Part shown: positions 48,167-60,730 of the stretch, piece after piece | How positions within the stretch are numbered: the stretch's first letter is position 1 | Layout of the letters: each line of letters begins with the position of its first letter | DNA from: Codonopsis lanceolata | Lineage: Eukaryota > Streptophyta > Magnoliopsida > Asterales > Campanulaceae | Length of the DNA: 64,000 bases | NCBI GenBank assembly: GCA_013146195.2 | Contig: CM028381.1 | Location: forward strand, 58,658,744-58,722,743 | Reading direction: 5' to 3' | Position numbers and translations under genes: made by a program | Notes under the pieces: model-generated | Told to the model about the DNA's origin: nothing | The model's database searches: none | Seen by the model: the letters and a program-made list of their open reading frames with translations, nothing else

Positions 48167-50860
48167 GAATGATGATATAAAATAAAATAAAAAGACAATA
48201 AAGGTAAATGTGTCTACCGAACGAGCCTGCTCCGGGACCCGATGCTCCTCGGGAATCTCGACATCTGGGAGAACCTGCTCTACCGTGTGACCACTCCGCT
48301 GATACTGGAAGGTAGATAAGACATCATCAGGCTCTGTGAACATCAGGTTCTCGTCGAGAAATGAAGTAAAGGACCCTGGTCTGGCAGAGGCATCAGAATG
48401 CCGCCTGGGCGCAGCAGGAGCAGGGAAAGGAGGATGCAGCACTAATCTCAAGAAATCCTCATACGCCATAATTGGAAAATCTGTCGTTGGCATGAGGTAT
48501 TTCGACAGGTACCGATACCTGCTTGGCAGCTGATCGGGCTCTATCACCCAGAAAGGAGGCCGAGGAGGCACCACTGGCGGCACTAAAATAGACTGATGCT
48601 GGCGATTCACCCACTCGCCCATGTATAAGGAATCCACATAATGGAAACCATCAGTATCCGGCAGCGGCTAAGTCCCAAAGCAACTGCATAATGCCCCTCC
48701 AGACCCTCCCAAGGAAGAAAGTGCACTGTACCAAGACTCGAGCTAATGATCCGTTCCCGCACTCGTTCCTTATTTTTACAACCACCGTCCTGGGTTGGAT
48801 AAACCCTGTTATCATCGACATACTGGGATAGATACGACAGCTGATGGACACGCTGAAGAAGAGGACCCGACGAGAAATGGAAAAATGAAAAGGCCTAGAC
48901 CTGCAAAAAAAAATAATAATAAAAGAAGAAAATAAAAAAATGTTATCAGTAATAATAAAAAATATAATTAAAAAAAAAGAATTGTATGCTGCAAAGAAAA
49001 AAAGAAAGAGTATATAAAAAAAAAAAAGAGAGAAGGGAAAACAACAAAAGCAGGAAAAGACACATACCTCCCACGCCGGGGCAAATCCATTCAGGGTCGG
49101 CGAGTCGTTCGAGCCCCGTCCATGGAAGCCGGCTAAGCCCGGGAAGGGATCCACTCAAAGTCGTGGTAGAGGAGTTGGCAAAGAGCGCCGTGCAAAGAAA
49201 GAAAAATAAGAACGCTCTAGCCACTTGAGTCACGACAGCCATATCATTTGGCACCCACCCGACATTGCTGAGAAGCCAATTTCGCACGCTACCAATGAAG
49301 ATCTCATTCGTCGGTTTAAATTCCGGCTCAAAGCCCAGGAGGTCCAACACCTCCTCTCTACGCCGATAGAGAGTAAAATCCGGGGCCAAAGTCTCCCCGA
49401 TGCTGGTAGGAAGGCCAGTAATGGCAGCGAAGTCGTAAGGGGTCATGGTCGCCTCTCCCCAGCTAAAATAGAAGGTATGGGTGGTGTCCCACCAGAAGTC
49501 CCGCAGCGCATCAAAAATCGACAGATAGCTCGTAAAGGGACGGAAGGCATGCAGAAATGTGCTAAAACCATAACCCCCCACCAGAAGTTGTGCTGCCTCG
49601 CGCAACATGTGATAAATATCCATAACATTAGCACATGAAGCCCAGATTCTCTTAAATTTCTTGCGAACTGAAAAAAAAAGAGAAAAGGAAAAAAGGTAAG
49701 TCCACTATCTTTATTTTCCTTGTAAAGTTTTTTTTTTGATAAACAATAGTAATAAATAAGTATGAATAGATAATAAACATGTATGCATTATATTATAAAT
49801 TGCAGCATGCTAATTTCCTAAAAAAAATCATTTTTAAATGTGAATAACCATTTTTTCCTTTTTTTATTATTAAAAAAATGAATGAAAAAAATACATGTAC
49901 ATAAATGCACGTGTAAATAAACATTTAATTTCTTTAAAAATAAAATAAAAGAAAAAGTGTAAAATAGAAAGAAATAGAAAGAAAAAAAATGTGTATTTCG
50001 AAAATAGATGATGTATTCTTTTTCATTCCTTCAAAAATAAAAATACATTTAAGTATGTTTTTTTAAATAAAAAAAAAGATTATGCGTATTGTTTTGCATT
50101 CAAATGATTATTTTTGCATCCTAGGCATCATAGAAATACATGTTAAATTTGAATACTGCATTTTTGCATTTATCATGTACATGTAAAATAAGAGAATGTC
50201 CATGCATCATGTTAGTAGGCATCCTATAATTTTTCTGCATTGTATCTGCATCATGTAAAGTAGTATATGCATCCATCATGTGCATTTATTATCCAATAAG
50301 CTGCGTTAAGGGTGCGCTAAAAAGAAAACAAAATGCCACCAATCATGAAAAATTTGAATTGTATTCCGAAAAGTCGGTCTCGTGAACATATTGCATGCAA
50401 AAATATGTTTTAGTCTAGAACATGCATCATATAGCTCCAATTGCATTTATAGTATAAATCATGCATAGTAGGGTCAAATAGTGACCACTAGTTCAATCAT
50501 GCATCGCAAGAATAAATCACATGAATTTCATGCATCATTACCTAATTACATCATTTAGGCATAAATAGGTCATGCATAAACATCATTAATAAAGTCAGGA
50601 ATGCTCCAAAGGTTCCAAACAGTGCTGAAATCTAGCAGATCTTAAGTATATCCAGGCAAATCTAGAAAAAAGAAAGAAATTTACAGTGGTGGAAGATTGG
50701 ACACGTGGGTGTCCCGATCACGAAGAATGTTGCCCCAGTCATCTGTGGAGTACCGGTACTTAAGTTTATCTCGAACCAAGAGAGGAAAATCTTTCCTCCT
50801 TTCGTCAGATTCTGGGTGCATCGGAGCTTTCCCCTTCCTGGATCGTGAAGAAGATGTCAT
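47866..50860 (-). pseudogene. Antisense plant mobile domain (PMD/MAIN-like) gene with introns in Ogre 3' region
   Basis: Minus-strand exon-like blocks. 50860-50685 opens MTSSSRSRKGKAPMH. 49667-49068 is the PMD core (MLREAAQLLVGG, FDALRDFWWDTTHTFYFSWG, EATMTPYDFAAITGLPTSIG). 48900-48219 continues with VDDNRVYPTQDGG and DTDGFHYVDSLYMGEWVNRQ. 47991-47866 ends VNVSTYKKLLRGFFSISKLY and a TGA. Junctions read GGGAG/GTATGTG, TTTGCAG/G, TTCG/GTAGAC and ACATAG/GTG; the last intron is phase 0 on both sides and contains a (TA)n tract. Defects: a frameshift between about 49200 and 49100, a TAG for Trp just after 48900, another frame change near 48670, and an unclear junction after the first block. PMD proteins are transposon-related, some acting in silencing or meristem maintenance. 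Confidence 0.75.
49668..50684. other. AT-rich sequence within the antisense PMD unit
   Basis: Probably its first intron on the minus strand. Rich in catgcatcat words and A/T runs. No coding signal. Confidence 0.5.
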
Positions 50861-52430
50861 CTGCTGGATAAAACACTCGAGTTGGCAAATGATAATTGAG
50901 AAAATGACCGAAAATAAGAAAAAAGAAAAGGAGGCAGCAATGGCGGAGCGAAGGAAAGAAAGAAGGAAGAAGAAAGGAGCAGTAGCTCCCTTTCTCCCAT
51001 TCCACGTCAATAATAAGGGAGGAAAAGGGAATTTTTCCTTTTCCCTCTCCGAAGTTTGAAGTTGCGACACTTAAGTCCTCAAGTTCCAAAAATTCCAAAA
51101 TGGTCCCCAAGCTTAACGAAGAGTTAACAAAAGTAATTTTGTTAACCAAAATCGACGGCCATCCATCCAAGGGCAAGGAAAAAATAACATCCCTAGCAGG
51201 TCAGCCGCAAAATAAGCAGAAAAGAAAAAAATTTCAGGCGGCAAAGGAAAAAGTAAGAAAAAGAAAAAAAAAAGAGAAAAAGTGAGAAAAAAAGAAAAGA
51301 GAGTCCCTGGCTTGAAGAAGCGAAAGTGGCAAAATATCAAAATCAGCCGAATCCGCGGCAGCCACCCAGGCGCGAAAAGGTAAGAAAGGTAAAGTATTCT
51401 TACCCTAACTCTGAAATATTATTTTTTTTAAAAGGAAAAAAAGAAGAAGAGAGTTTTTGTTTTGCGAATAAAATAAGATAATAAAAGAAAACTCTTTTTC
51501 AAAAGAGTTTTTGTTTTTCAAAAAGAAAAAGAGAGTTTTGTTTTCAGAAATAAAAGAAAAGTCTTTTTCCAAAAGAGTTTTGATTTTCAAAATAAATTTT
51601 CAATAAAGATTTTGTATTCAAAGAAAAAAAAGAGGAATATTTCAAAAAAAAAAAGAGGAATATTTCAAAAACACAAAAAAAAAGAGGAATATCGAAAAAA
51701 AAAAAAATAACAAAGAGAGTGAGAAGAAAGGGAAAGAAGAAGAAAGATCCTTTTTGACAACAATTTTCGAAAAAACTTGAAGAAAGTTTTCTTTGCCGTG
51801 GTCAGCGACAGATTTTGATCGGTCGAGTGCAGTTTTCGGAGAATTTGAAAGTTTTCTCATTTGTGTTTGGAAACAAGGTATTGACCAGCCAGCACACTTT
51901 TTGAAAAATTCTCTTAACATATTTCGATGACAGGTATTGACCAGTTGGAATATGGTTTCCGAAAAACATTCAAATCTTCATACCGTATTTGACGGCCGTT
52001 CTCGACCGTTTGAATACGGCTTTTTCGAAAAACATAAAAATATTTTTCCTGTTGTGTTCTCAATTGATTTTGACCCAAAGGACATGACAATATGACATCC
52101 TCGTTGATTGTAGTTTATGTTTTGGCCTGAACTACGTTTGGTCTGATTTCCTTTATTAAGGAATACGTAGGCAGCCTACATTAGTAGGTCCGACCATCAG
52201 ATTATTTCATTTCATATCTGCTTAAAAACTACGATAACCTGTTATAACCGACTAAATATGTCTAGGTTATGGAGTTTGGTTAGCATGATAAACTGTCGCA
52301 TTATAACTGTTACCTATTGCATTTCTCTCCCATTTTAATTGAACGAAATTGGAGAGTCTATTGTTTATCAACGATGTTCGTCTACTCAGTAAGCCTCGGG
52401 TTACTCGTAGACTCCATCGTTGAGGGGCTC
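50861..52430. other. Ogre 3' untranslated region
   Basis: A/G-rich runs (51230-51740), then gaactacgtttggtctgatt and gaatacgtaggcagcc (52130-52175), words recurring in the second Ogre at 55036-55081. It ends cgttgaggggctc, the polypurine-like tract next to the LTR. Open frames on either strand here are low-complexity artefacts. Confidence 0.75.
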
Positions 52431-52838
52431 TGTAGACATCCCAATTTCGTACCCCTGATATGTGACTTTGACATATGATATCAAGAACTGCTTAAAGTTA
52501 ACAAATGTCAAGTTACATGAGTCGAAAATGCGAAAGGCAAAGCAGGATGCGCAAAACAGTAAAGTGCGAGGGGTGAAAGCGCCAAAAATGAAACTTGAAT
52601 AGGGACATGATCCCTAGCCTTTTAGTTAGGTATCCACCCCACTTCCCCGGTCCAAAATCCATAAAGTAAACCATTACTCTGCCCGAGTAATAGGTTGAAA
52701 AATACAAAAAGTAAGACGTTATTCCGCCCAACCAAAAAGGCCAAAACCATCCAAAATAAGTCGTCATTCTGCCTGAGTGAACGAGCCAAAGTCATCCAGA
52801 ATAAGCAGTCATTATGCCCGAATCATAACAACAATAAC

Positions 52839-52869
<31 letters not shown>

Positions 52870-53903
52870 AAGACTCCCTCTCCCCGAAGGACAGAGCGAG
52901 CACACTACCGCTCTAAAAGGTAATAGCCTTTAAGGGCGTTCTTTTTATTTATTACTTGTAAAGTTATTATTTAAATCCGGTCCAATGTAGCCAATATAAG
53001 CTGTTGTGCTGTCCGGATTAGATTAGGAAATATTATGTAAAAGAGTTGTTATAATGGCCAAATATTTTTAAATTTATTTGTAATTATTGTAAGAAAATGA
53101 CTGCAAGTCCGTAAATAATGTAGCCACGGATGTATTTGTTTTATTTTCCTGTCTTTTAATGCTTTATTTATTTGCTAAATAAATATAACAATAAGCATAC
53201 TTTAGCCAAAAACTATTTTTGAGACCGAAAGGGCGAGTTAGGTGCCTAGCACCTTCCCAACTCGTAACTTAGTCTCCGAACTCGTTTTCTATCTCTGGTT
53301 TTCTTTTCTTTTTTGGTTTTGCTTTATTTTGCCTTAAAATAAAGATGGCGACTCTAAAACTTTTTGGATCCAGTGGGGCCTCGCAACACTCCTTCTTTGC
53401 ACTTTTCCGTTTTCCCCTAAAAAAGGGAGAATCAGAATGGAAGGGTGATGTATTCCCATATCCTGGTATCCCCTAAACAAGGGATAACTTGATGCGGAAA
53501 CCCAAAGCTCCCATAGTGATCCGAAACGGGCCATAAGACTATTTTTATAAAAATCCATAGTGGGGGCGTCGCAACATCCTTTTTTGCACTTTTCTGTTTT
53601 CCCCTAAAAAAGGGAAAATGAGAATGAAAGGGTGATGCATTCCTATATCTTGATATCCCCTAAAAAGGGGATAACTTGATGCGGGAAACCCAAAAGTTCC
53701 CATATTGGATCAGAAAATCCACTAAAGTCAACCGATGTGCATTCCAATGCGCTATCTTAGACAGCACTCATCTCGCACTTTTGATTTCGTCTTCCCCTAA
53801 ACAAGGGAGGGTGGAACGAGAGTAGTGGATGTCCCGCATCCGCATGTACGCGCACCCCTATCCAAGGGCGCACGGGGCGCGGGCGCACGCCGGGCGACCC
53901 ATA
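52431..53903 (+). repeat. Ogre 3' LTR with internal deletion (1473 bp)
   Basis: Matches the 5' LTR closely, but the segment equivalent to 32919-33274 (356 bp), including the core promoter tataaata, is missing at about 52610. The breakpoints share tg (gggacatg / aaagtg before atccctagcc), so a microhomology deletion is likely. Downstream the tandem cgcaacactcctt blocks are retained. Confidence 0.92.
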
Positions 53904-55081
53904 GCACCGCGATACAAAATCATAAAGAACTAGACCACGTCCTCTACATTATTTTTCCATCTCCTCCGTCATAAGCCTTTTTCTTCATCTTCCTTCTCCG
54001 CCTTCGTTCCAACTGAAAAATCCTTCAACCCAGCACAGATCCATTACAGTTTTGTATTTCATGAATCAAAAAAATATTTACCTTTCGAGGGCGTTGCCCC
54101 CGAACTCTCACAAAGGGGTTCTGCCCCTTCGATCCCCATTTCGTTGGGCACATTCATCATTTTCGAACTCACCGGAGCTGCGGATTAAGATGATCCGAGC
54201 ATTTTAGGAACAATATTTTGTAATGGGACTTTACATGTTGATGAAAAAAACACTAGACTGGCGAGGTTAAATATTTGGGAAAGGGGACCGCCCGCAATTT
54301 CTCCTTGTTTTTTTTAAAGAAATTGCTAGTCGGTACCTTTTCCCAAACATTTTTCGCTACAGTCCACCGTTCATTTTATTAAATCGCTAAAGTTCATTTT
54401 TGAAATGTTATTCATAAAATGCATTGATCGTCTTTTTTCACAACTTTGGTCAACGCTTTGGAGTTTGAAAATCACAATTTCTACGTAACAAAACGGAGAT
54501 CGACCTGTCAAGTCGAGTGGGCAGCGCCACGTCGTGGAGGTTCGGGGGCAACACCCCTGAAAGGTCAATAATTTTTCTGATTCATTAAGTATGAAACTGT
54601 AATAAACCTGTGTTGGGTTAGAGAATTTTTCAGTAGAGATGAAGATGGAGGAGGAGGAGGAGAAAGAAGAAGACTTACGATGGAGAAGAAGGAAGAAGAA
54701 GGCGGAAGACATGAAAGCCTGGTTCATTATAATTTTGCAGTGCGTTGCATCAATTGGGTACTTGACTTGGTGCAACACAATGCATAAATTAGATTAGGTA
54801 ATTTAAATTGAAGTATTGCAGTGCATAAATTTGGTGTAGCGCGGTGCAAAATTGAAATATGTAATTTAAATTGATGTAGCAAAATGTAAAATTGAATTAG
54901 GTAATTTAAGTTAATGCATCGCAGTGAAAAAATTGATGCAACATGATGCACTGAGTAAGTGATATACGTAGCGCACCTTCGGTTCATTAAGGGTATCGTA
55001 GGAATATGATCTTTATCAGATGTTTCCCCGCCAGGAAGAGCTACGACTGGTCTGATTCCTTTTATAAGGATACGTAGGCAG

Positions 55082-58000
55082 TGATAAGCTTATAATTTTC
55101 CATTATTTTCATTATTTTCCAGAATTTTATTGATTATTTTGAGCTTTGGTTAATAATTAATTGCATTTGAGATACTATTTTTATGTATTTTGTGCTTCAT
55201 GTAGGTATCTCAAAGATATTCGAGGTTTTATGGCTCATTACGTGCAAATCGAGGCAATTCCGGGCTTCAATGTTAAGTTTTGATACTTGCCGTTAGGGTC
55301 CATTAAGTGTTTCAAGGCAAAGCAGTCCTAACGGAGGCTAATGGAGGACTTAATTGCAAAGCCTAGGAGTAGAGGGTCTTCGGCAGCCGCATTCTGGAAG
55401 GCAGGGGAATCGGCGCGCAAGTCAGAAGCCCAGGGGAGGCCTGCTTCAATCAATCAATCTTCATTCATTAATGTGTTGTCGCTCCCATATTGCGCCACGT
55501 CGCCCAGCTCCAAAGCGCGGGTCGCCCGCATGTTCCCATCCGGATCTGGGTCATTCATGCTCCAACCGGCCCACCTGCCACCCTTCCAGCCCATTTCATA
55601 TCTCATCTCCAACCCATATAGCCCCTGGGCAACCCACGTCCCTTCTCCTGGTCCGCCCCGCACCCAGCCTTGACCCAGCCTCTTGTTTCTTCCTTTTTTT
55701 GCCCCCAAATTTATTCAATCCTTCCTAATCTACCCCTGCCTCCTTTGTCTTTCATTTTATTCCTCCCAGCCGACCATTTTTGTGAAGCCTCCACCAGTTT
55801 TAGGGCAGCATCCCTAAAACTCTCTTCAAATTCATTTCTCCACCTCTCCACCTAATTTAAAATACATCCATTTTGAAGACTTGGAGCATCAAAGAAAGGG
55901 TCAAGGGAGCAAGATTAAGTGAAGTCAACCAAAACTTACAACTTCAATAGGTTTAATTCTTCCACTTCGTTATTTATTTTATTGTTGTAATTTTTGGAGA
56001 AACTTTGCATTTATCTTGATATCTTGATGATGAGCTAAATATATTTTTGGATTGTGATTATTATCTATGTTGATTGTGATGCTTTAATTAAATTTTTCTC
56101 TATATGAAGTATTACTCATATTTTTTTGTCATTATCATTGTGTGCTTAATGCTTTTAATGAAGTCATGAATCATTAAATGAACCCTAGAATGATAGGATA
56201 CGAAGCGAAAACTCTTCCTATTATTTTGAAAATTGTGATAATTGTTTACGTCTCTAAAGCACACCGATTGTCGAAGGCCGTAGATAGTCATTGGGTGTTT
56301 GATCTACCACGCGGCTATTTTCTCCCCTATTGTAGACACCCCAATTTCGTACCCCTGATATGTAACTCTGGCATGTGATATCAAGACCTGTGAAAACTTA
56401 ACAAATGTCAAGTTACAGGAGTTAAAAATGCAAAAGGCAAAGCAGGATGCGCAAAACAGTAAAATGCAGGGGCTAAAGCGTCAAAAATGGAAGCTGAATA
56501 GTGCTCTGACGCGGCGCCAATGAAGGTTTATGGCGGCGCTCAACTAGCTACAGTACACCCCCAACTTAATGCATTGTGCAATTTTTACAGCGTGGTGCAC
56601 AAGGATTTGAAGCGCCAAGAGAGAAAAAGTAATTCCCGATGAGTCCCTCCTTCAGCCTATAAATAGAGGATCACTTTCAGACACTCCGTAAACACCAAAG
56701 ACACCTATAAAATTTCTCTGTGTCCTCGTTACGCTGAGAAAATAGAGAGCGAAGTGAGCTAGGGAGTGATCCTCCTATAAAGCCTCGAAACCATACCAAA
56801 ACTCCGCCAAACCTAAAACCAACCGGTCAAAGTGATCCCTAGCCCTCTAGTTAGGTATCCACCCTATTTCCCCGGTCCAAAAACCTCGGAAAGAGCCGTT
56901 ACTCTGCCCGAGTAAAAAGACCAAAACTACAAAAAATAAGCCCTTGTTCTGCCCAAATTCAGCCAGTAGAAAGTAGGCAAGCATAAAAAATAAGTTGTTA
57001 CTCTGCCCAAACCGCAGCAGCAGTATAAAAAGTCTCTCTCTCTCTCTCTCTCAAGACAGAGCGAGCACACCACGCTCTGGAAGGTAAAACTTTTAAGAGC
57101 ATTTATTTTATAAAAGTTATTTTTGAAACCGGCCCAATGTAGAAAATATAAGCCGTTGTGCTGCCCGGATTTAGTTAGGAAATACTATGTAAAAGAGCCG
57201 TTATTATGGCCAAATATTTTTAAATGTATTTGTAATTATTGTATGGAGACGACTGCAAGTCCGTAAATAATGTAGCCATGGATGTATTTGCTTTTATTTC
57301 CCGTGTTTTAATGCTTTGTTTATTTACTAAATAAATATAACAAAAAACATACTTTAGCCAAAAACCGCTTTTGAGACCGAAAGGGTGAGTTGGGTGCGTA
57401 GCACCTTCCCAACTCGTAAATTAGCCTCCGAACTCATTTTTGTAATCACATGTTTTTTTTTTTTGGTTTTTCTTTATTTCTTCCTTAAAATAAAGATGGC
57501 GACTCTATAAGACATTTTGGATCTAGTGGGGCATCGCAACACTCCTTTCTTGCACTTTTCCGTTTTCCCCTAAAAAAAGGGAGAATGAGAATGAAAGAGT
57601 GATGTATTCTTATATCCCGGTATCCCCTAAACAAGGGATAACTTGATGCAGGAAACCCAAAGCACTCATAGTGATCCGAAATAGGCCATAAGACTATTTT
57701 CATAAAATCCATATATGGACCTCGCAACATCCTTTTTTGTAATTTTTCGTTTTCCCCTAAAAAAGGAGAATGAGAATGAAAGGGTGATGTATTCCTATAT
57801 CCTGGTATCCCCTAAACAAGGGATAACTTGATATAGAAAACCCAAAGCTCTCATATTTGACCAAAAATCCACTGAAAATTACCGAGGCGTATTCAAACGC
57901 GCTATCTTAGACAACACCCCTCTCGCACTTTTAATTCCGTCTTCCCTTAAACAAGGGAGGATGGAATGAGAGCAGTGGTGTCCCGCATCCGCACGTACGC

Positions 58001-58490
58001 GCACCCCTATCCAAGGGCGCGCGGGGCACGGGCGCAGTCCCGGGAACCCCCACACCTATGTTATGTGTTGCAATGACATGAGCCCGTAGCAAAGATGAGT
58101 GATAGCTAGGTTTGCTATACGTAGTGAAAGCCCGTAGCAAATATTAGTGTGCTCCTGAATACCAAAAATTTGTGTTAAGAAAAATTATAGAGAGCTAAAT
58201 TAAACATTGGCTAGACTAGAAAGATCATAATCTTACTTTTTAACCTTGATTTGATGTTGTCGTTGTTTCATAGTCGCATTAATTTAGTTTACTTTCTTGC
58301 TTTTATTTTATTTTGTTTATTTTATTTTTATTTTAAATCTAATTTCTCTTAGCTTAAATAAAATTAGATGCACCCAATTTTAGTACTTAGGATTTATTTC
58401 TAGCTCTATCCTCGTGAGATCGACTCGTACTTACGAATTTATTACTTGATACGATCAGATAATCTTGCCGTGTTGCGTTCGCGCCCATCA
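55082..58490 (+). mobile_element. Solo LTR of an unidentified LTR retrotransposon, split by an Ogre solo LTR
   Basis: TGATAAGCTT...GCGCCCATCA with exact duplication ggcag (55077-55081 and 58491-58495). Without the nested Ogre LTR it is about 1.68 kb. No polyprotein, primer site or second LTR is inside, so a solo LTR is the simplest reading. The end (ctcgtgagatcgactcgtac) suggests a gypsy family, but this is weak. The Pro-rich frames at 55341-55728 show no domain. Confidence 0.8.
56331..58054 (+). mobile_element. Ogre-family solo LTR (1724 bp)
   Basis: TGTAGACACC...CCCCCACA with exact duplication cctat (56326-56330 and 58055-58059). Aligns along its length with the 32740 LTR, but with many differences and a diverged region near 56510-56600, so it is an independent copy. 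Core promoter tataaata at 56658-56665; (TC)n at 57021-57050. Confidence 0.93.
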
Positions 58491-59284
58491 GGCAGCCTAT
58501 TTCGGTAGGTCCGACCATCACAGCATAAAAGCATCACATCACACAAGCACAAACACATGATTGTCATGACATGAACTGCGGCATCGTAAACTGTTGCGTT
58601 TAAATTTCTTCCTAGTTATAATTTTCCTAAAATTAGGGAGTCTATTCTTATCAACGATGTTCATTTATTGATAAACTCCAGTTTACTCATAAACTTCATC
58701 GTTGAGGGACTCTGTAGACACCACAATTTCATACCCCTATTTGAGATATTATACGTAATGTTAATTCCAGTCAAAAGGACTAACAAACGTTAATTTTCAA
58801 GAGGTTCAAATCGTTAAAGGAATCAACTAGAAAGGAAAATGACGAACAACAAACAGCAGGGGGGAGAAATGAAATATCCCTAAGACTAAAACAATTTTGG
58901 GCGCCGCACCCAAAATTGTCTTCACCGTTTACTGATTTCTTCTTTGGTACAATTCTTTTAGTGTAAGGTACAACTACTTAAGGCACAACTACAAAATATC
59001 TGTTGCTTACCTTCGTGGTTAAGATTGCACAGCCTATAAATAGAGGCTCCGCCCAGTGCAAAACAGACGAAGAAATTGTCAAAAGAATTTTTACGGAGAG
59101 AGTTTGTAGTGATAAATTTCAGAGAGTGTTAAGCTACCAAAATCAAATCTCCCGCTTAGGTTGACTGATCTCTGCCCATACACTTGTACCCACCGTCCAA
59201 ATGAAAACCTAGTTAACCGATTAGGTTCTCGCCCTAAACGTGGTTCCAAAAAGCCATCAACGCAACCTTTACGCCACCGAAATT

Positions 59285-60480
59285 CAGACACGACATCAGC
59301 AAAATTCAACAAAAACAAGCAGTCACACCGCCAAAATTCAGACACGACAATCAACAAATACATTAGTCACGCCACCCAAATTTCAACAACAACAAACAAC
59401 AAAAAAACTTCCTTTCTCGGAAGGACAAGAGAAGCACATGTAGATCGCCTAGTGGGCTTAAGCCAAAGCATATACTAGGTTCAGACACTCACGTTCCAAG
59501 AGGTAAGTTCTGTCCCCGTAGTTATTGATTATAATCTATAAATTAAATATAGATATTTAATTAGTTTCCTTTCTGTTTATACTTTAATATGTAAATTGTT
59601 AAAATGTAAATATTTAAATAGTTTCCTTCCTATTTAGACTTTAGTATAAAAATTGTTAAGATATAGATATTTAATTGGTTTATTTCATGTTTTTTACTCT
59701 AATGTATAAATAGTTATATTTTCAGACACGACATCAGTAAAATTCAACAAAAACAAGCAAGTACACCGCCAAGATTCAGACACAACAATCAACAAATACA
59801 ACAGTCACGCCACCCAAATTTCGGCATGGAAAGGAACAAAAACAATTGCAGTTACACTGCCTAAACAACAACAACAAACAACGAACAACAAAAAGACTTC
59901 ATTTCTCGGAAGGACAAGGGAAGCACATGTAGATCGCCTAAAGGGCTTAAGCCTAAGCATATACCGGGTTCAGACACTCACATTCTAAGAGATAAGTTAT
60001 GTTTCAGTAGTTATTTATTATAATCTATAAATTAAATATAGATATTTAATTAGTTTCCTATTGTTTATACTTTAATATGTAAATAGTTCAAATGTAAATA
60101 TTTAAATAGTTTCCTTCCTATTTATACTTTAATATAAAAATAATTAAGATATAGATATTTAATTAGTCTATTTCATGTTTTTACTTTAATGTAGAAGTAG
60201 TTATATTTTCTTACTAATTAATTAGTTTCCTTTTCGTTCTTACTTTAATATAATAATAGCTACATTTTCTTTCTGTTTAAATTAATTTATTTTTTGTTCT
60301 TACTCTAATATAATAATAGTTATATTTTATTTTGTTTAAATTAGTCTCTTTTCTGTATTTACTTTAATGTAAAGTAGTTTTAATTTCTTGTAATTTAATT
60401 AGTTTCTTTTCTGCATATATTTTAAATATAGAAATAGTTGTGTTTCTTATTATTTAATAAGTTTCTTTCCTGCTTATGCA
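59285..60480. repeat. Duplication and degenerate ~58-bp repeats inside the older Ogre LTR
   Basis: A block beginning cagacacgacatcag at 59285 recurs at 59723 (period about 438). Both copies run into fields of ttaattagtttcctttctg / actttaatat units of about 57-70 bp, 59550-59720 and 60035-60480. Confidence 0.75.
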
Positions 60481-60730
60481 TGTAATATAAATAAAGTTTG
60501 TTGTTAGTATATATATTTAATCATTAAAATAATTTATAAAATTGTTGTAATTATTCTCTAGTTGTATTATTTTAGTTGTAATTTTCTTCCTCCTCTTTAG
60601 CAAATGTAATGTAACTTTTCTTTATTTACTTTTCGTTATATATAAATGTATTTTTCTGAACGAAAGTGTATAAAACAAAATAAACATATTGACAAAACTC
60701 ATTGTGAGGCCGAAAGAGCGAGTTAGGTAT

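Larger units (their letters stand above)
55027..60730 (+). mobile_element. Second, older Ogre: 3' UTR and truncated 3' LTR, split by an insertion
   Basis: 55036-55081 (gagctacgactggtctgatt, ggatacgtaggcag) continues at 58496 (cctatttcggtaggtccgac) once the 55082-58490 insertion and one ggcag are removed, as in the other Ogre at 52130-52200. The polypurine-like cgttgagggactc is followed by the LTR from 58713 (TGTAGACACCACAATTTC). Core promoter tataaata at 59035-59042. Near 60703 ggccgaaagagcgagttagg matches the other LTRs, then a copia LTR cuts it at 60730. Confidence 0.85.

Noticed and set aside
50681..51340. Long Lys/Glu-rich and Phe/Leu-rich frames
   Set aside because: Arise from A/G-rich 3' untranslated sequence of the Ogre; only 50860-50685 has support as an exon of the PMD unit.
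55341..55728. Pro/Ser-rich overlapping frames as a gene
   Set aside because: They lie inside a solo LTR, overlap in two frames and contain no recognised domain.
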